DNA of 60,000 nt. Origin: Takakia lepidozioides (lineage: Eukaryota > Streptophyta > Takakiopsida > Takakiales > Takakiaceae). Numbering within the stretch: the stretch's first letter is position 1; each line of letters begins with the position of its first letter. Below the pieces are notes generated by a model. It did no database searches. It saw only the letters and a list, made by a program, of their open reading frames with translations, and was not told the DNA's origin. Shown piece by piece: positions 21,146-31,609 of the stretch. Made by a program: the position numbers and the translations under genes. The stretch lies in contig CM060731.1 in NCBI GenBank assembly GCA_030704615.1, forward strand, positions 45,324,001 through 45,384,000, read 5' to 3'.

Positions 21146-21589
21146 TCTCAACGCTACAAAACAAAACAAAACAAAACAAACAAACTACCTTGCTTCGTAT
21201 ATTGATGAATGTCGGAAGGAGGCATAGAAGAAATGATTCTTGATCTTTCACTAGAAAATCAAATGCGAACCATACATTTCTTGTGGGATTTGTGGGTTGA
21301 GCCAAGCAATCTGAGTCACCTGGTCTCGGCTGAGCTCCGGGTGGACCAGAGATGAGGGCGTTGACATGGGTGTCAGGGCATTCAACTCATGCACTGAATT
21401 CAAACTAAAATTTCGATGCTATGTACACAGAGGTCTGGTGGGTACATCAATAATGTTTTAGGAGGAGAGGGTGGAAGTAAATGGGATGTCTAATTTGATA
21501 GAGAGATAAAAGACTCCGGCCGAAACCGGCGTAACTAAGAGCCACTTCGTCTCACGGCTACTACCCCTTCTCAAGGGTGGGTCTAATTG

Positions 21590-22960
21590 GTACTAGCTCA
21601 AAGTTGCTTTGCAACGGCCCCAATAGTGGTACATGCAGACCCATCTAAACCATTCTTTTTGGAAGCAGATGCATCGGACTTTGCACTTCTTGCGCTATAC
21701 TCTCTCAATACGGTACGGATGGCCGACTTCACCCCCTGTTGATTTTCGTTCTCGCAGCAATTTTTTCCGTTGCGGAGATCAATTATGAAATCCATGACAA
21801 AGAACTTCTAGCGATCGTCAATCATTGGAGGGGCTAAATATCAGGTCACTGTCTACACTGATCACAAAAACCTCGAATATTTTATGAGTGTTCGTGTTTT
21901 GAATCGACGTCAAACAAGATGGGGTATGTCACTAGCAAAGTTTGATTTTGTTATTACCTATCGCCCCGGACATCTTCAAGAGATACTCGATGCTCTTTCT
22001 CGACGATCGTATCTTGCGCCGAAAAATGGAGACAAAGCTTTCGACCAACATAAATCCATCATCTTTAAAACCAGCAAAATCTCCAATTGAATATGTTATC
22101 CATGTCCACCTATGACGATGCAGAGATCATACAGGAGATTCATGAAACATTGAAGAGCGACCAATTTACTACGACACTACGAAGTCAACTAAATCGACCT
22201 CGAGACAACCGATTTACAAACGACTTCGAATTCAAAGATGACTTACTTTATTTCAAAGGACTTCTCTATGTACCTCCAGGATCTACACGACTGCGAATTC
22301 TTCAAATATGTCATGATCTTCCGAGCTAAAAAAGAATACAAGGAATAAGCAGATCAACATCGCCAACTCCAACCCCAGTTCAAGGTTGGAGATCGTGTGC
22401 GGCTTCTTCGACATGACATACAAACCTCGCGACCATCAAGGAAGTTGGATTATCAATGCAAACTCGTTCTCGCAAATCCGGTCAGTTTTCCGGCTTGACT
22501 TCCCACGAAGTATGCGCATCCATCTAGTCTTTCATGTTTCATTATTGGAGTTGTATCATCCATCGAATATTTCATCAGGGAAGTTCTCCGTTATCGAAGT
22601 CAATCAAGAAATCGAATATGAAGTCGACGAAATCCTAGACTCTCGCATCAAGTATAAACGTCCTTGAGTATTTCATAATTGGAAGCTACGACATCAGAGA
22701 ACGACGAACGTGAGAATTTTTATCCAACTTTGCCAATGCATCTGACAAAGTTCAAGAGTTTCATCAACGATATCTAGTTAAGCCCCAAGCTACACGTCAA
22801 TAAGGCGTCACAACGATGATGTCAGCCAAGTTAGCTTCAAGGTGAAGACTCCACATTCAATGTATCTGATACACACTAAGGAGTGAGGTTTTCCAACTCT
22901 AAGCAAATCCAAGATTTTTTATTGCTAAAATAAAAAACGCTCCTCGGAGGAACTCGGCGT
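21590..22960 (+). pseudogene. Chromovirus (Ty3/gypsy) pol remnant with chromodomain
   Basis: Deletion-ridden plus-strand pol of a chromodomain gypsy element. Pieces in order: end of RT (FFLEADASDFAL, 21640-21700, by translation); RNase H (INYEIHDKELLAIV, then VYTDHKNLEYFMSVRVLNRR and FDFVITYRPGHLQEILDALS at 21850-22000); a shortened integrase finger start (DDLLYFKGLLYVPPGS, 22230-22290); then HLVFHVSLLELYHPSN and chromodomain start YEVDEILDSRIKYKR (22520-22665), with the rest of the chromodomain after a frameshift. The integrase core is missing. It ends at a purine-rich tract and LTR-like start. Confidence 0.8.
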
Positions 22961-23300
22961 TAGAGGAGGGGGTGATGTCACGGACATAAGCCCGAGGAAC
23001 TTACTAGGAGTAAATACCAGAAGTTACCAAGTTACTATGTTATAAAAAATTACGGTGATCTAGCATGATTTACCATAAATTACCATTAGTTACCAAATTA
23101 CCGAAAATAACTTGGGAAACTGCTCAGGAAGCTTCTTTTGGATGAAACTTTTCCTTCAAGAAATCTTTCACTAGTATGAAAAACGGGTTTCATGATACTT
23201 TTTTTAAATTATTTTCATGACTCTTTTGATCATTTTGACTCATTTTTTACTCTTTTGCAAAGAGTCAAGCAGACCGTGTCGTTACGATGAGTAATATCCG
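22960..23300 (+). mobile_element. Putative polypurine tract and 3' LTR start of the chromovirus
   Basis: TTAGAGGAGGGGG (polypurine) is followed immediately by TGATGTCACGGACATAAG at about 22974, the expected layout for a 3' LTR beginning TG. The first 130 bases are rich in degenerate TTACC words. I could not find the LTR end. Confidence 0.5.
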
Positions 23301-24000
23301 CGTCGTGAATATGACTCTAAGTGTTTCAAGCAACACACGACTCTCCCCGGACTGCTACGTATCAATTTCAGATGATGACAGGTGTAGGGACAACGATATC
23401 TCGAACGCATGCCACAACGAGCCACGTGTCACGTGGATATGCATTTGTTTTCGGTTTATTTTCATTTTTATTTTGGATTTATTTATATTTATTTTAATTT
23501 TTCAAAGAACAGGGGACAGTGGTTAATTTGTGTTGTAGGTTTACTGAACTTATTATGTTTTTATGTATTCAAATATAATACCATTTATATGTAATTTGTA
23601 ATATGGAGAATATATTATTTTGCACAAATACACGGTGTCGCGAGCCAATTGGTAAAAAAAAAAATTCGGCAATTGATGGAAATATGATAGGAAGACAATG
23701 GTTCCCTATTTCAAATCTGTGCAGTGCCTCCAGATCAACAAAAAAGTGGAGTATTTTCAAGAATATAATCTCAAAAGTAGCCCAACTACCCAACTACCCA
23801 CTGCACATATGGATCCAAAAATGTGACAAACCGAGCACCTTCCTCCTCTCTGATTGTCCATAGCATGCCTCCTTCCTGCCCAAGACCTTCTGCGTCCTTC
23901 CTTACAGGAGATCAAGATCACATGTCCTGCACATGATGCACATATGTATAGGTATAAGCATATCAACAACAAGTGCAGATTCCAATAGGAGTGCGCATCT
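23300..24000. other. No gene recognised
   Basis: AT-rich sequence, probably partly LTR and partly unique DNA. It contains an A-run (23654) and no convincing coding frame. Confidence 0.4.
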
Positions 24001-24008
24001 GTAAATAC

Positions 24009-24513
24009 GAGTGTTGGACTGGTATATAGGTGAAGGACTGATATAAAGTACTGGTATATGCACTGGTATTAGATACCAGACCAGTCTGGTATCGTTTGGG
24101 AGAGTACTTAGTCATATATTACCCCAGCCTGGTATCAGTTTTTTCATACCAGCCACAATACCAGTACTCCCCCACAGTCTACCTCATTTACTCTGGTATG
24201 TGTACCATATTAATTTATGTGTACATTTGCCTATACATTTGTATTTATGTATATTTACTTCTAAAGCCATCTTGAATTACAAGTTTATCAATATCAAATA
24301 CAAGTGAAAATAAATACAATACACATAAAGGATGATACTAGAGTTGATCCCTCATACCAGCTGATATTGTGGTCATGATACTCATACTCATACCAGTATT
24401 TGGATAAATATACATCCACCATTATATAGACCAGACTGATATGAAAACTTTGTGATACGTCTAGTACCAAGACCAGATTGGTATGTAAAAAACTTGATAC
24501 CAGTCCAACACTG
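24009..24513. mobile_element. hAT-type MITE 1 (505 bp, 8-bp TSD GTAAATAC)
   Basis: Terminal inverted repeats: left GAGTGTTGGACTGGTAT, right ATACCAGTCCAACACTG. The element is flanked on both sides by the identical octamer GTAAATAC (24001-24008 and 24514-24521). A CAGTG-type end with an 8-bp duplication is the hAT signature. No coding capacity. The interior carries many extra ATACCAG/CTGGTAT words in both orientations. Confidence 0.9.
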
Positions 24514-24599
24514 GTAAATACTAAATAAGATCTATTTAGCTAACCACTCAAATGTAACACCTATTTGTACTGTTGATGGATATCTATGGAAAAACACTA

Positions 24600-25090
24600 A
24601 CTACTGTATTTTGTAAGTTAAAAGAAGAAAAACCCTTGCAAATAAAATCGGAAAATCCCGACCTTTTGGATGATTTCTGACCCCACAACTCTATCCCATT
24701 CCCTCCTTCACATATCCATGCCTCTACAGAAAATCATGTTACATCCTTGCTTTGCTGCTAACAGCTGACAATAACATCCTAAAATTGTTCCAGCAAACAC
24801 CCAGCCCTTCTTATCACACTAGTTCCTATGCTGACTTGCGTTTGCTTCCAACAAGCATTCACCTTTTTGCGGAGATTGTTCCACCATTGACTGGGGTCGG
24901 AAAATTGTTCCTTCCAGAGCGTCTCCTCGTCTCTATTATCTTTTCGATACTTTTCTTGTTTGCCCAGGTTGCAGTTAATATGTCAAAATCACTCCAAAAC
25001 CACCATAGATCCACCAACACGAGCTAACTTGGCCAGAATTCAACATGAAAAATTTAGGGACGACTCTGATAACAGAAGAAAAAAACAGGC
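24600..25090. other. No gene recognised
   Basis: One unconvincing frame at 24752-25027; otherwise AT-rich non-coding DNA. Confidence 0.35.
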
Positions 25091-25099
25091 TGAAATGTG

Positions 25100-25660
25100 T
25101 TGAAGAATGCACCTTTCATTAGCAGTGCCTTGTTCTATCAATTGCCGCTGCTGCTGCTGCCTAGAAGAAGCATTGGTGGACTCCCCCCATTTTTCAGAAG
25201 CTTGTGGCCATGGTTTGAATGCCTGATTTAATCAACTGTGCCGCTGCCTGTAGCTGACCATCTACCCATGCAGGTTTTTTCTTGTAGCTATTGATCCACA
25301 GGTAAATCATAGATAATCTTGTCCTTGAAATTCGTGACCCTCTTGGATGAATCTAGACCCACACTCCTATCCCTGCTCCTTTCAGCTATCACTGCTCTGC
25401 ACAAACATACATACATCCTTGCCTTGTAGCTATGATGACAACCTAGATTTTGTTCTAGGAAACATCCAACTCAGCTTCTCTCAATAGTTCCTATGTTGAA
25501 TTGTGTCTGCCTAACTCTCTGTAATCTAACAGGCATTCACCTTTCCAGTGTTGACCTACATGCCATATAAATGCCATTATCAGCCTTGTCAAGAATGGGA
25601 ACCCACAAAGTGTTTCATGTTATTGCCATGGCCCCCCCCAAATCAGCTGCAATGGAACGA
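25100..25660 (-). pseudogene. PPR (DYW-region) pseudogene fragment, copy 1
   Basis: Partial duplicate of the sequence at 25750-26150. Both carry TTCTTGTAGCTATTGATCCA and the following (T)GAATCATAG(A/G)TA word, which on the minus strand encodes the WINSYKK stretch. No continuous frame. Confidence 0.45.
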
Positions 25661-25760
25661 GGCCTCCCATTCAACCTATTTGAGTGTATGACAAAGGAGA
25701 AAATCATAACCTTGTAAAACTTCATTGGTGGTCACATCACAGCACATCATCTACTTACTG

Positions 25761-26720
25761 CTATGAAGATTCAGACGTAGATAACCAGGACCTGATGCAC
25801 CACTTATGCAAGAAACAGACATAAGTATTTGAATTTACGGTCATGAAATGCCCCCTTGGTGTAAAGTCTATTCTAGAGCCTCTTTTCAGTTTGTCCTCCC
25901 TCACATGATAAAGCATCCTCACATTCCCGCCAATCGTTATAAAGAACATTTTGGTGGATCCATCTCTGGTCTCTTTTAGAAGCTGTGGCATCTTGTGCAT
26001 TTGTGCCCTGTTGTTGCTGTTTCCAGATGACCATCCATCTACCCTATGCGGTTTCTTGTAGCTATTGATCCACAGTGAATCATAGGTAATATGTGCTTGA
26101 TTCCCAGCCCTTCTTGCATGAATTTCTAACCCACCCCTCATTCCTGCTCCTTTCAACTACCCCTGCCTCCGGAACAATCATGTATGGATCCGAATCTTGC
26201 TCCACATTTGACATATGTGTCCATGAGGGTATTGTTCAGAAATGACATCTGGAAATGTTCCAGCTTTGATGATGTCACCAGGACCTCTTTGCCCTTTTGG
26301 TTTTTTTTGCCCTTTCCAGAGCTGCATGCAGCCTCCCACACGCATTATAAAACACAAAGAATGTGATGTGGTTGGGCTTCAGCCCTCTCTCGCATTTATT
26401 TGCTCATTACGTCTCCAGCATCAATCCCACACCCATATTGTTGTGTTTTACCCTGCAATCATGGGTACTCTCAAGACACCACATCTTGTTCAGCTAGCCA
26501 TGTTGTCGAACACTCCATTTGCTTCCTTGCTGCACCTACATTTGGCATAAATGTCCACAGGAGAGTGTTCAGAACGACATCTAGTATAATTGGCAGTTTT
26601 GACGATGTCACCATGATGGACCTCCTATGGTTGCCCTTTTCTCTAAGCTGCAAGCTCGAATTGGGCATACATGTCCACCAAGGCACAGTTCAAATGACAT
26701 CTGGTTACAAATTCTAGCTT
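25761..26720 (-). pseudogene. PPR protein pseudogene, repeats plus E/DYW-like end
   Basis: The minus strand carries decayed plant PLS-type PPR units. Near 26690-26480: MVTSSKLPIILDVVLNTL, followed across frames by a LVDIYAKCG-like stretch and WLAEQDVVS. Near 26300-26190: VTSSKLEHFQMSFLNNTLMD and TYVKCGA. The 131-codon frame 26156-25761 then reads SLWINSYKKPHRVDGWSSGN and VRMLYHVREDKLKRGSR, which sits where the E/DYW region with 'SWI', 'GYVP' and 'LHDV' follows the repeats. No intact PPR or DYW zinc motif remains. Organellar RNA editing is the usual role of intact relatives. Confidence 0.55.
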
Positions 26721-26756
26721 TGACATTGACACTAATGGATGGACTCCCTGTCTCAG

Positions 26757-26985
26757 GCGACGCCCCTGGAATCGCACGGACGTCGCAGCCCCCGGGGGCC
26801 GTCGCTAGCTCCATAGGGAGGTCCATGGGAGGGCACGTTCTTATGCGACTCCCTGGAGTCACAACAACGTTGCAGCCCCTGGACGGCGTCGCTAGCTCCA
26901 CGTTGGCATGGTTCTGTTGCGACTGCTGGGAATCGCAAGAGCGTCGCTGGTCGCCCCCGGCCGTTGCGCCGGCGTCGCTGGGTGG
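26757..26985. repeat. GC-rich ~80-bp tandem repeat, three decayed copies
   Basis: Three imperfect copies starting near 26769, 26852 and 26928 share (G)AATCGCA, ACGTCGCAGCCCC and GGCGTCGCTAGCTCCA. Base composition is sharply different from the AT-rich neighbours. Large frames here on both strands are products of the GC bias. Confidence 0.6.
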
Positions 26986-27009
26986 GAGGGTAGCCAGTTG
27001 GTATTGGGG

Positions 27010-27052
27010 TGGGGTTTGGGGGTTTTTTTTCGTTGGGGGGGGGGGGGGTTTT
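27010..27052. repeat. G-rich tract
   Basis: GTTTGGGGGTTTTTTTTCG followed by a run of about 14 G and GGTTTTTTC. Low complexity. Confidence 0.8.
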
Positions 27053-27119
27053 TTCTTGGGGATTGGGGTGTGCCTCGTGCTTGCATGAATTGCATGCATT
27101 CTAATCTATAGGTCAACAC

Positions 27120-28160
27120 ACCAAATCCACATATCCATTAAGGTTAGAATGAGGATCGAAATGACAACTGAAAAATATATATATAAAGCGAGTACTACCT
27201 ATACATGTCTCTAACTGGGAACCATCCCTCACTCCTCATCACCGGCAGAAAAGTCGGAATCGCCTCCCTGTTGCGTTTTAACAAAGGGGATTACTTCCCT
27301 GCAGGTAATCTTTTCGGGTTTTCAGCCCAGTTCTTAACTATGGGGGAGACCAGCCTGCAGGTAATTCCTTTGGATGTTGTTGGGCCTATATGTACCTCTA
27401 TTTGCTCCAGTTTTGAACCTTCAGTGAATGGTGTGGTTTCCTGAGGTGGTTCCATTCTGAGGAATGGCTGGTAGACGTAAGGAGGCACTAGCGGACCCTG
27501 TGGAGGCTTGCATGGGGCCTTGGAGGCCAAGTTTCATGAGCTCTTGGAGGGCGGTTTGAGGAGTGTCTACAGGATGCTCTCATGGTCATGTAAATGAGAG
27601 AAGAGAGGAAAAAAGAGGGTGTTGGGATGAGAGCGTGTTGGGGATAGGCATTGCTTTAGTTTCCCTTCCTCGTAGCTTTTCACCTTCTCTGTACGCCGAG
27701 ACCTTTCCGTAGGTGGAGGCAAGAGTCAGTCCGGGTTTGGGCTGGGGTATCCTTGCCGGAGCGACACTATGGAGAGATTTTTGGTGTGGGGGAGTTGTTG
27801 TTTTCATTCTTGTGTTTGGATCCACACCTGCATGTTTGATTGTGCGCCATGCTAGTTTTGTGTGGGCGCTTGATTTTATAGGTGGTTGACTCGGGCTTGA
27901 TCGCCTATCCAACCCTAGAGCATGCTGTCGATGGTGAGGCTGGGTTGATGACCAGTCAGACCATCTTTGTTTCTCCTGTGGTGAGGTTGGAGGTGAAGAC
28001 CAGCCAACCATAGGAGTGCCTGCGGTGGATGCAGGTGCAGGTGCAGGCTATGTTAGGAACCTAGTATTCCAAACCATAAGCCGCATCAGGTTCTCTACCC
28101 GGTTACCTTATGGAGAGGGGGTTAGGGACATGTTCATGACCGGTTGAGTATCAGTTTGTC
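27120..28160 (+). other. 5' leader/LTR region of the methyltransferase-bearing gypsy element
   Basis: No coding frame recognised. The last 130 bases (GATGCAGGTGCAGGTGCAGG onward) match the leader of the sister copy near 11.6 kb. An LTR may lie here but I could not find its ends or a second LTR. Confidence 0.35.
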
Positions 28161-28720
28161 AACACGGAGGTGCCACTCGTTGCTGGGAAAAGTGCCGGTA
28201 CGAGCACTAACGATACTAGCGGGTATACGAGACGAGGTGTGCGGTTTAGGCCACTTTCATCTCCTGTGTCTTCTACGGAAGGTTCTGATTTGGATTGTGA
28301 ATCAGGAGGACTCACACAGGCGGTGCAAGTAGTTTTCTTGCCATTGTTGTGGGACACAATGGAGGAGATGTATGGAGCCACCAAGGGGCCACGAAGGTAC
28401 TCTGGGGCGGTGGGCACCATTGAGTTGGATGACTTTATCCAAGAGTTTGATAGTTGGTGTGACTTGCAGCAAATGCGCAATCCACAGCTGTTTACGCCTT
28501 TCATGGCATGGAAGGGGCTGTTTCAGCACCCTGAGGGGCCGCCCATGAATGATTACCATGAGTTTAGGCGGGGGCACGATGTTGAGATCGAGGAGTGGAG
28601 GTGTACTGGTCACCCGAGTATGTCTCCATCACTAGAGGCACTAGAGGCACAAGGGCAGCAACCACACCGGCAGCTGCACCAGCAACAGCAATACAACAGC
28701 AGCTTCTACGAGCAGTAGTG
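28160..28720 (+). pseudogene. Gag N-terminal half, methyltransferase-bearing gypsy element
   Basis: Frame 28170-28718 carries TSGYTRRGVRFRPLSSPVSS, MEEMYGATKGPRRYSGAVGT, IELDDFIQEFDSWCDLQQMR and FMAWKGLFQHPEGPPMNDYH, matching the sister copy. The Gln/His-rich tail (PHRQLHQQQQYNSSFY) ends at a stop, whereas the sequence continues as gag in another frame from 28777. A frameshift therefore separates the two halves, probably near 28600-28640. Confidence 0.65.
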
Positions 28721-28776
28721 GGACTAGTGGTACAACAACTACGACATCCACCCAAGCTACTGCTGCACCAGCACCA

Positions 28777-29604
28777 GTGGCGGTGCCTGCGTTCAACCCT
28801 GTTGTGGAGTTCTTCGAAGAGTTGAGAAGGAACTACCAAGGGGTGAGGACAAAGAAGTTGAGGAGCTTGCAAGAGTTCCAACGGAAGCCTATTGAGAGCT
28901 TGAGGGAGGCTTTCACTCGCATGAGGTGCTTGATTAATGTAACCCAAGGGGTTACTGAGGCTCAGGCAGTCCAGTTCTGGTATGGGATATCGGACAAGGA
29001 GCTGAGGAGAAGGGTGCGGGATGCAATTCTCCTACAAGCGGCCCAACCTACCTTGACAAATGTGTTTTTGCTGGCAGAGCGGATAGAGCTCAAAATGGTG
29101 GAGGAACGAGTGGTCATGGTGGGATTTGCTAAGGAGGAACCACGGGGTAGTGGTGCTCCTAGCGAGCCACTACCTCAACATGCTCAAGGCAACAAGGGGG
29201 CTCAGGTGAAGCCCAGGGAAGGGCAGAAAGGACCTCAGATGCAGGGGTCTCTCCCTTCATTTGCTAGCCAACAATGGGCGGATGTGGTATGCTGGACATG
29301 TGGAGGACCCCATGTCAAGAAGGATTGCCCAGAGGGAGGCAATGGTTTGGCACAGGCACAGCCTGCACAGTTGCAGTGTGGGCATTGTGGCAAGTACGGG
29401 CATGGAGAGGCCCAGTGCTATGGTTTGCACCCTTGCACCCAGGCCAGTTCCAAGGGAACAATGGTGGCCGGGGGCAAGGTGGAGCAGCCCAGAGAGGACG
29501 AGTTGGCTAGGCACGAGGTGCAGGCCAAGGGCAAGCTCAACATGGCCAAGGACGTGGAGGTCAGGGTGGTGACCAAGGCATGGCCAACCGGCTTCAGCAG
29601 CTAG
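28777..29604 (+). CDS. Gag (capsid and two zinc knuckles), gypsy element
   Basis: 275-codon frame. Residues 8-110 fit the Retrotrans_gag capsid pattern: VEFFEELRRNYQGV, LRSLQEFQRKPIESLREAFT, then AVQFWYGISDKELRRRVRDA. Two CCHC knuckles follow: CWTCGGPHVKKDCP, where the expected His and final Cys are present, and CGHCGKYGHGEAQCY, a canonical CX2CX4HX4C. A basic, Gln-rich linker lies between and after. It would package element RNA. It is preceded by the frameshifted N-terminal half and followed by a low-complexity linker and the methyltransferase domain. Confidence 0.85.
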   Translation: MAVPAFNPVVEFFEELRRNYQGVRTKKLRSLQEFQRKPIESLREAFTRMRCLINVTQGVTEAQAVQFWYGISDKELRRRVRDAILLQAAQPTLTNVFLLAERIELKMVEERVVMVGFAKEEPRGSGAPSEPLPQHAQGNKGAQVKPREGQKGPQMQGSLPSFASQQWADVVCWTCGGPHVKKDCPEGGNGLAQAQPAQLQCGHCGKYGHGEAQCYGLHPCTQASSKGTMVAGGKVEQPREDELARHEVQAKGKLNMAKDVEVRVVTKAWPTGFSS

Positions 29605-29714
29605 GACAGAGACTCGCTGCCATGGCCACAGCTCAGGTGGTACCGGCTCCAAGGCCGGATGGTCCACCTCCTGCTCATGAGGGATGAGACTTAGGCGGCA
29701 TGGGATTCATGTGC

Positions 29715-29860
29715 GGAGCACTACCACTAGTGAGGGGCCACTACCACTATGGGTGGGGCCCCACTACCACTAGTGAGGGGTGTCACTACCACTACCATTG
29801 TGGGTGGGGCACCACTACCACTACCACTATGAGCGGGGCAGCACTACCACTAGTGCAAGT
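29715..29860 (+). repeat. CACTACCACTA tandem repeat in gag-pol linker
   Basis: Repeats of CACTACCACTA(G/T) separated by GTGAGGGG or TGGGTGGGGC. A sister array lies at 9740-9960 on the other strand. It encodes a low-complexity Leu/Pro or Thr/His-Tyr linker depending on frame. Confidence 0.8.
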
Positions 29861-29869
29861 GGAGTCAGC

Positions 29870-30370
29870 TGCGGTAGTGACTCGAGGAGCGGCACGAGTT
29901 CCTGAGCCACGGGGTGCGGAGGTAGAGTTGGATCCACAACGTGGGGAGGCAAGCCGTTAGGCCAGGCTTCCTCAGTCATTTACATTGGCGGAGATAGTGT
30001 CGACGCCATCCATGGCACCTAGTTCTTGCACGACTGTTACCGAGGCAGAGGTTACTATGCCATCGGGGAGAGCTACACGGGCAGCACCACTACCTAGTAT
30101 TGCCAAGGCTACGGCAACTAGTGTGCTGCTGGGGGCGGCCACAGCTGTGTGTCAGGCTCCATTGTTCTCGGCTACCCTAATTGCGACGCCGGGGGTAAGA
30201 CCAGCTAAGGTGTTCAGGCTAGCAGCTACACTTTGTGAGAGTGGGGAGGTTACTTCATCTTCTGCGGAGATAGTGGGAGGTGTAGTGCCGGAGGGATCCT
30301 CGAATGTGAGGGTCAAGACTGCCACGGCGGCGCCATGATAAGCTGCAGCTGCCAGGTTGATGGAGCTGCC
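29870..30370 (+). pseudogene. Gag-pol linker, protease deleted
   Basis: Frame 29985-30338 reads VSTPSMAPSSCTTVTEAEVT and VFRLAATLCESGEVTSSSAE, then NVRVKTATAAP. The sister copy continues from the same VRVKTA...LMELPA into a protease with DSGA. Here the match stops just after LMELPA (about 30370) and the sequence joins the methyltransferase segment, so the protease core is missing. Confidence 0.55.
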
Positions 30371-30459
30371 AGCTGGGCAATGTGCAACAAGCCTAGGTAG
30401 AGGCTTTTGTACCATCAGGAGAGGAGGACAGTGCGGGGATTGTACCAGGACCACCTCAC

Positions 30460-31607
30460 TTGTCACCATTGGACACCACACCGATCGTGTGGCAGTGTCC
30501 GGATGAAGGCATTTGCCTTCTGGATTTTTTTGGCGGGATCAGCACCGGATTGGCTGCTGTTCTACAAGCAGCAGTACAGTTTGGTGTTACTTGTATGTGG
30601 AGAGGGATGAGACTGCACGACGCGTCTCCCTACGCCATGTTGCTCAGTTGGTGCAGCAGTACCCTGAGTTGTTGTCGGTGTTTTCAGTTCGTGGATATCA
30701 ACAGGCCTTGCCAGCAGACATCTCTTTGTTGGGGGCGCAGGATTTGGAGCGGGTTGGCTCCATTGATTTGGTAGTGGCAGGTTGGCCCTACCAAGGGCAT
30801 TCATCAGCCGGGCATGGCAATGGATTGCGAGACTCGAGGTCAGGTCTCTTTTGGGAGATGGTGCGGGTTTTGTGCCACTTACAGCTTCATCAAGTTGTAT
30901 CTCCAGCATACATCTTGGAGAATGTGCCATTGATGGGCGATTCTCGGGCCAGGGTGATGGCCAGTGTGCATCAAGTCCGGTCGTGGCTTGGATCAACAGT
31001 GTTGCTGGATGCAGTTGAAGTGGGGTCACGGGCTCATCGTCCACGGTTATGGTGGACTAACTTGATGCCACCCGCACTGCTCAAGCATGCATTTGATGGG
31101 GTGCAGCGGACAATACACCTCACAGTGGATGGCATTCTGGACACAGGGAGGCAGTCTCAGGGTGTGAGACACGATGACCGTCCGCCTTTGGCAGTGGTCA
31201 ACAAGGTGGGTCAACCACGAGCAGCACTACCTACACTGCTCAGCTTCCCAGGATCACATGCTTTTCGGGATAGTGGACTTGGCCTCATGTGGGATGCTCA
31301 GTTGCAGCAGTTAGTGGAGCCTAATCCGACGAGCGAGAGCAGGCTATGGGTTTTTCCACTGGGACCACGGCGGTGCCTTCTCTTTCTAAGGCATCACGTC
31401 GTCAGGTATTGGGGGCAAGCGATGGATCTCAATTGCTTGACCTGGATTATCAGCTTGGCTATGACTGAGCAACGTAGAGTGCGGAGTGCACTTCCCTTGA
31501 CGGTCTCTCTGCCTACCGAGACGGTCCAGGCAGTGAGTGGGGGCGAGCCGGTGAGGACCACGGGGTGTAGACATCCATGGCACACGTGGGAGGTACTCGA
31601 GGTTTAG
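30460..31607 (+). pseudogene. DNMT3-like C5-cytosine methyltransferase domain inside gypsy element
   Basis: Cytosine-5 DNA methyltransferase fold. Motif I is ICLLDFFGGISTGLAAVLQA (30511-30570, frame starting 30460). After a one-base shift near 30590 the frame 30513-31607 continues with YVERDETARRVSLRHV (motif II/III), IDLVVAGWPYQGHS (motif IV), LRDSRSGLFWEMVRVL (motif V side), AYILENVPLMGD (motif VI, ENV at 30918-30926) and VGSRAHRPRLWWTNL (motif VIII). The 'SRAHRPRLWWTNL' ending resembles the DNMT3/DRM class (SAHRARYFWGNL) more than DNMT1. The catalytic Cys of motif IV is Tyr (TAC at 30789-30791). It lies between gag and RT on one strand, so it is part of the element. Intact relatives methylate DNA with S-adenosylmethionine. 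This copy is frameshifted and lacks the nucleophile. Confidence 0.85.
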
Positions 31608-31609
31608 AG

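Noticed and set aside
26608-27111. Long overlapping frames on both strands in GC-rich DNA (163 and 153 aa)
   Set aside because: They arise from an imperfect GC-rich tandem repeat and a poly-G tract; composition explains the open frames.
27586-28011. Minus-strand 141-aa frame before gag
   Set aside because: Low-complexity Pro/Ser/Gln composition in leader DNA, opposite to the element, no known motif.
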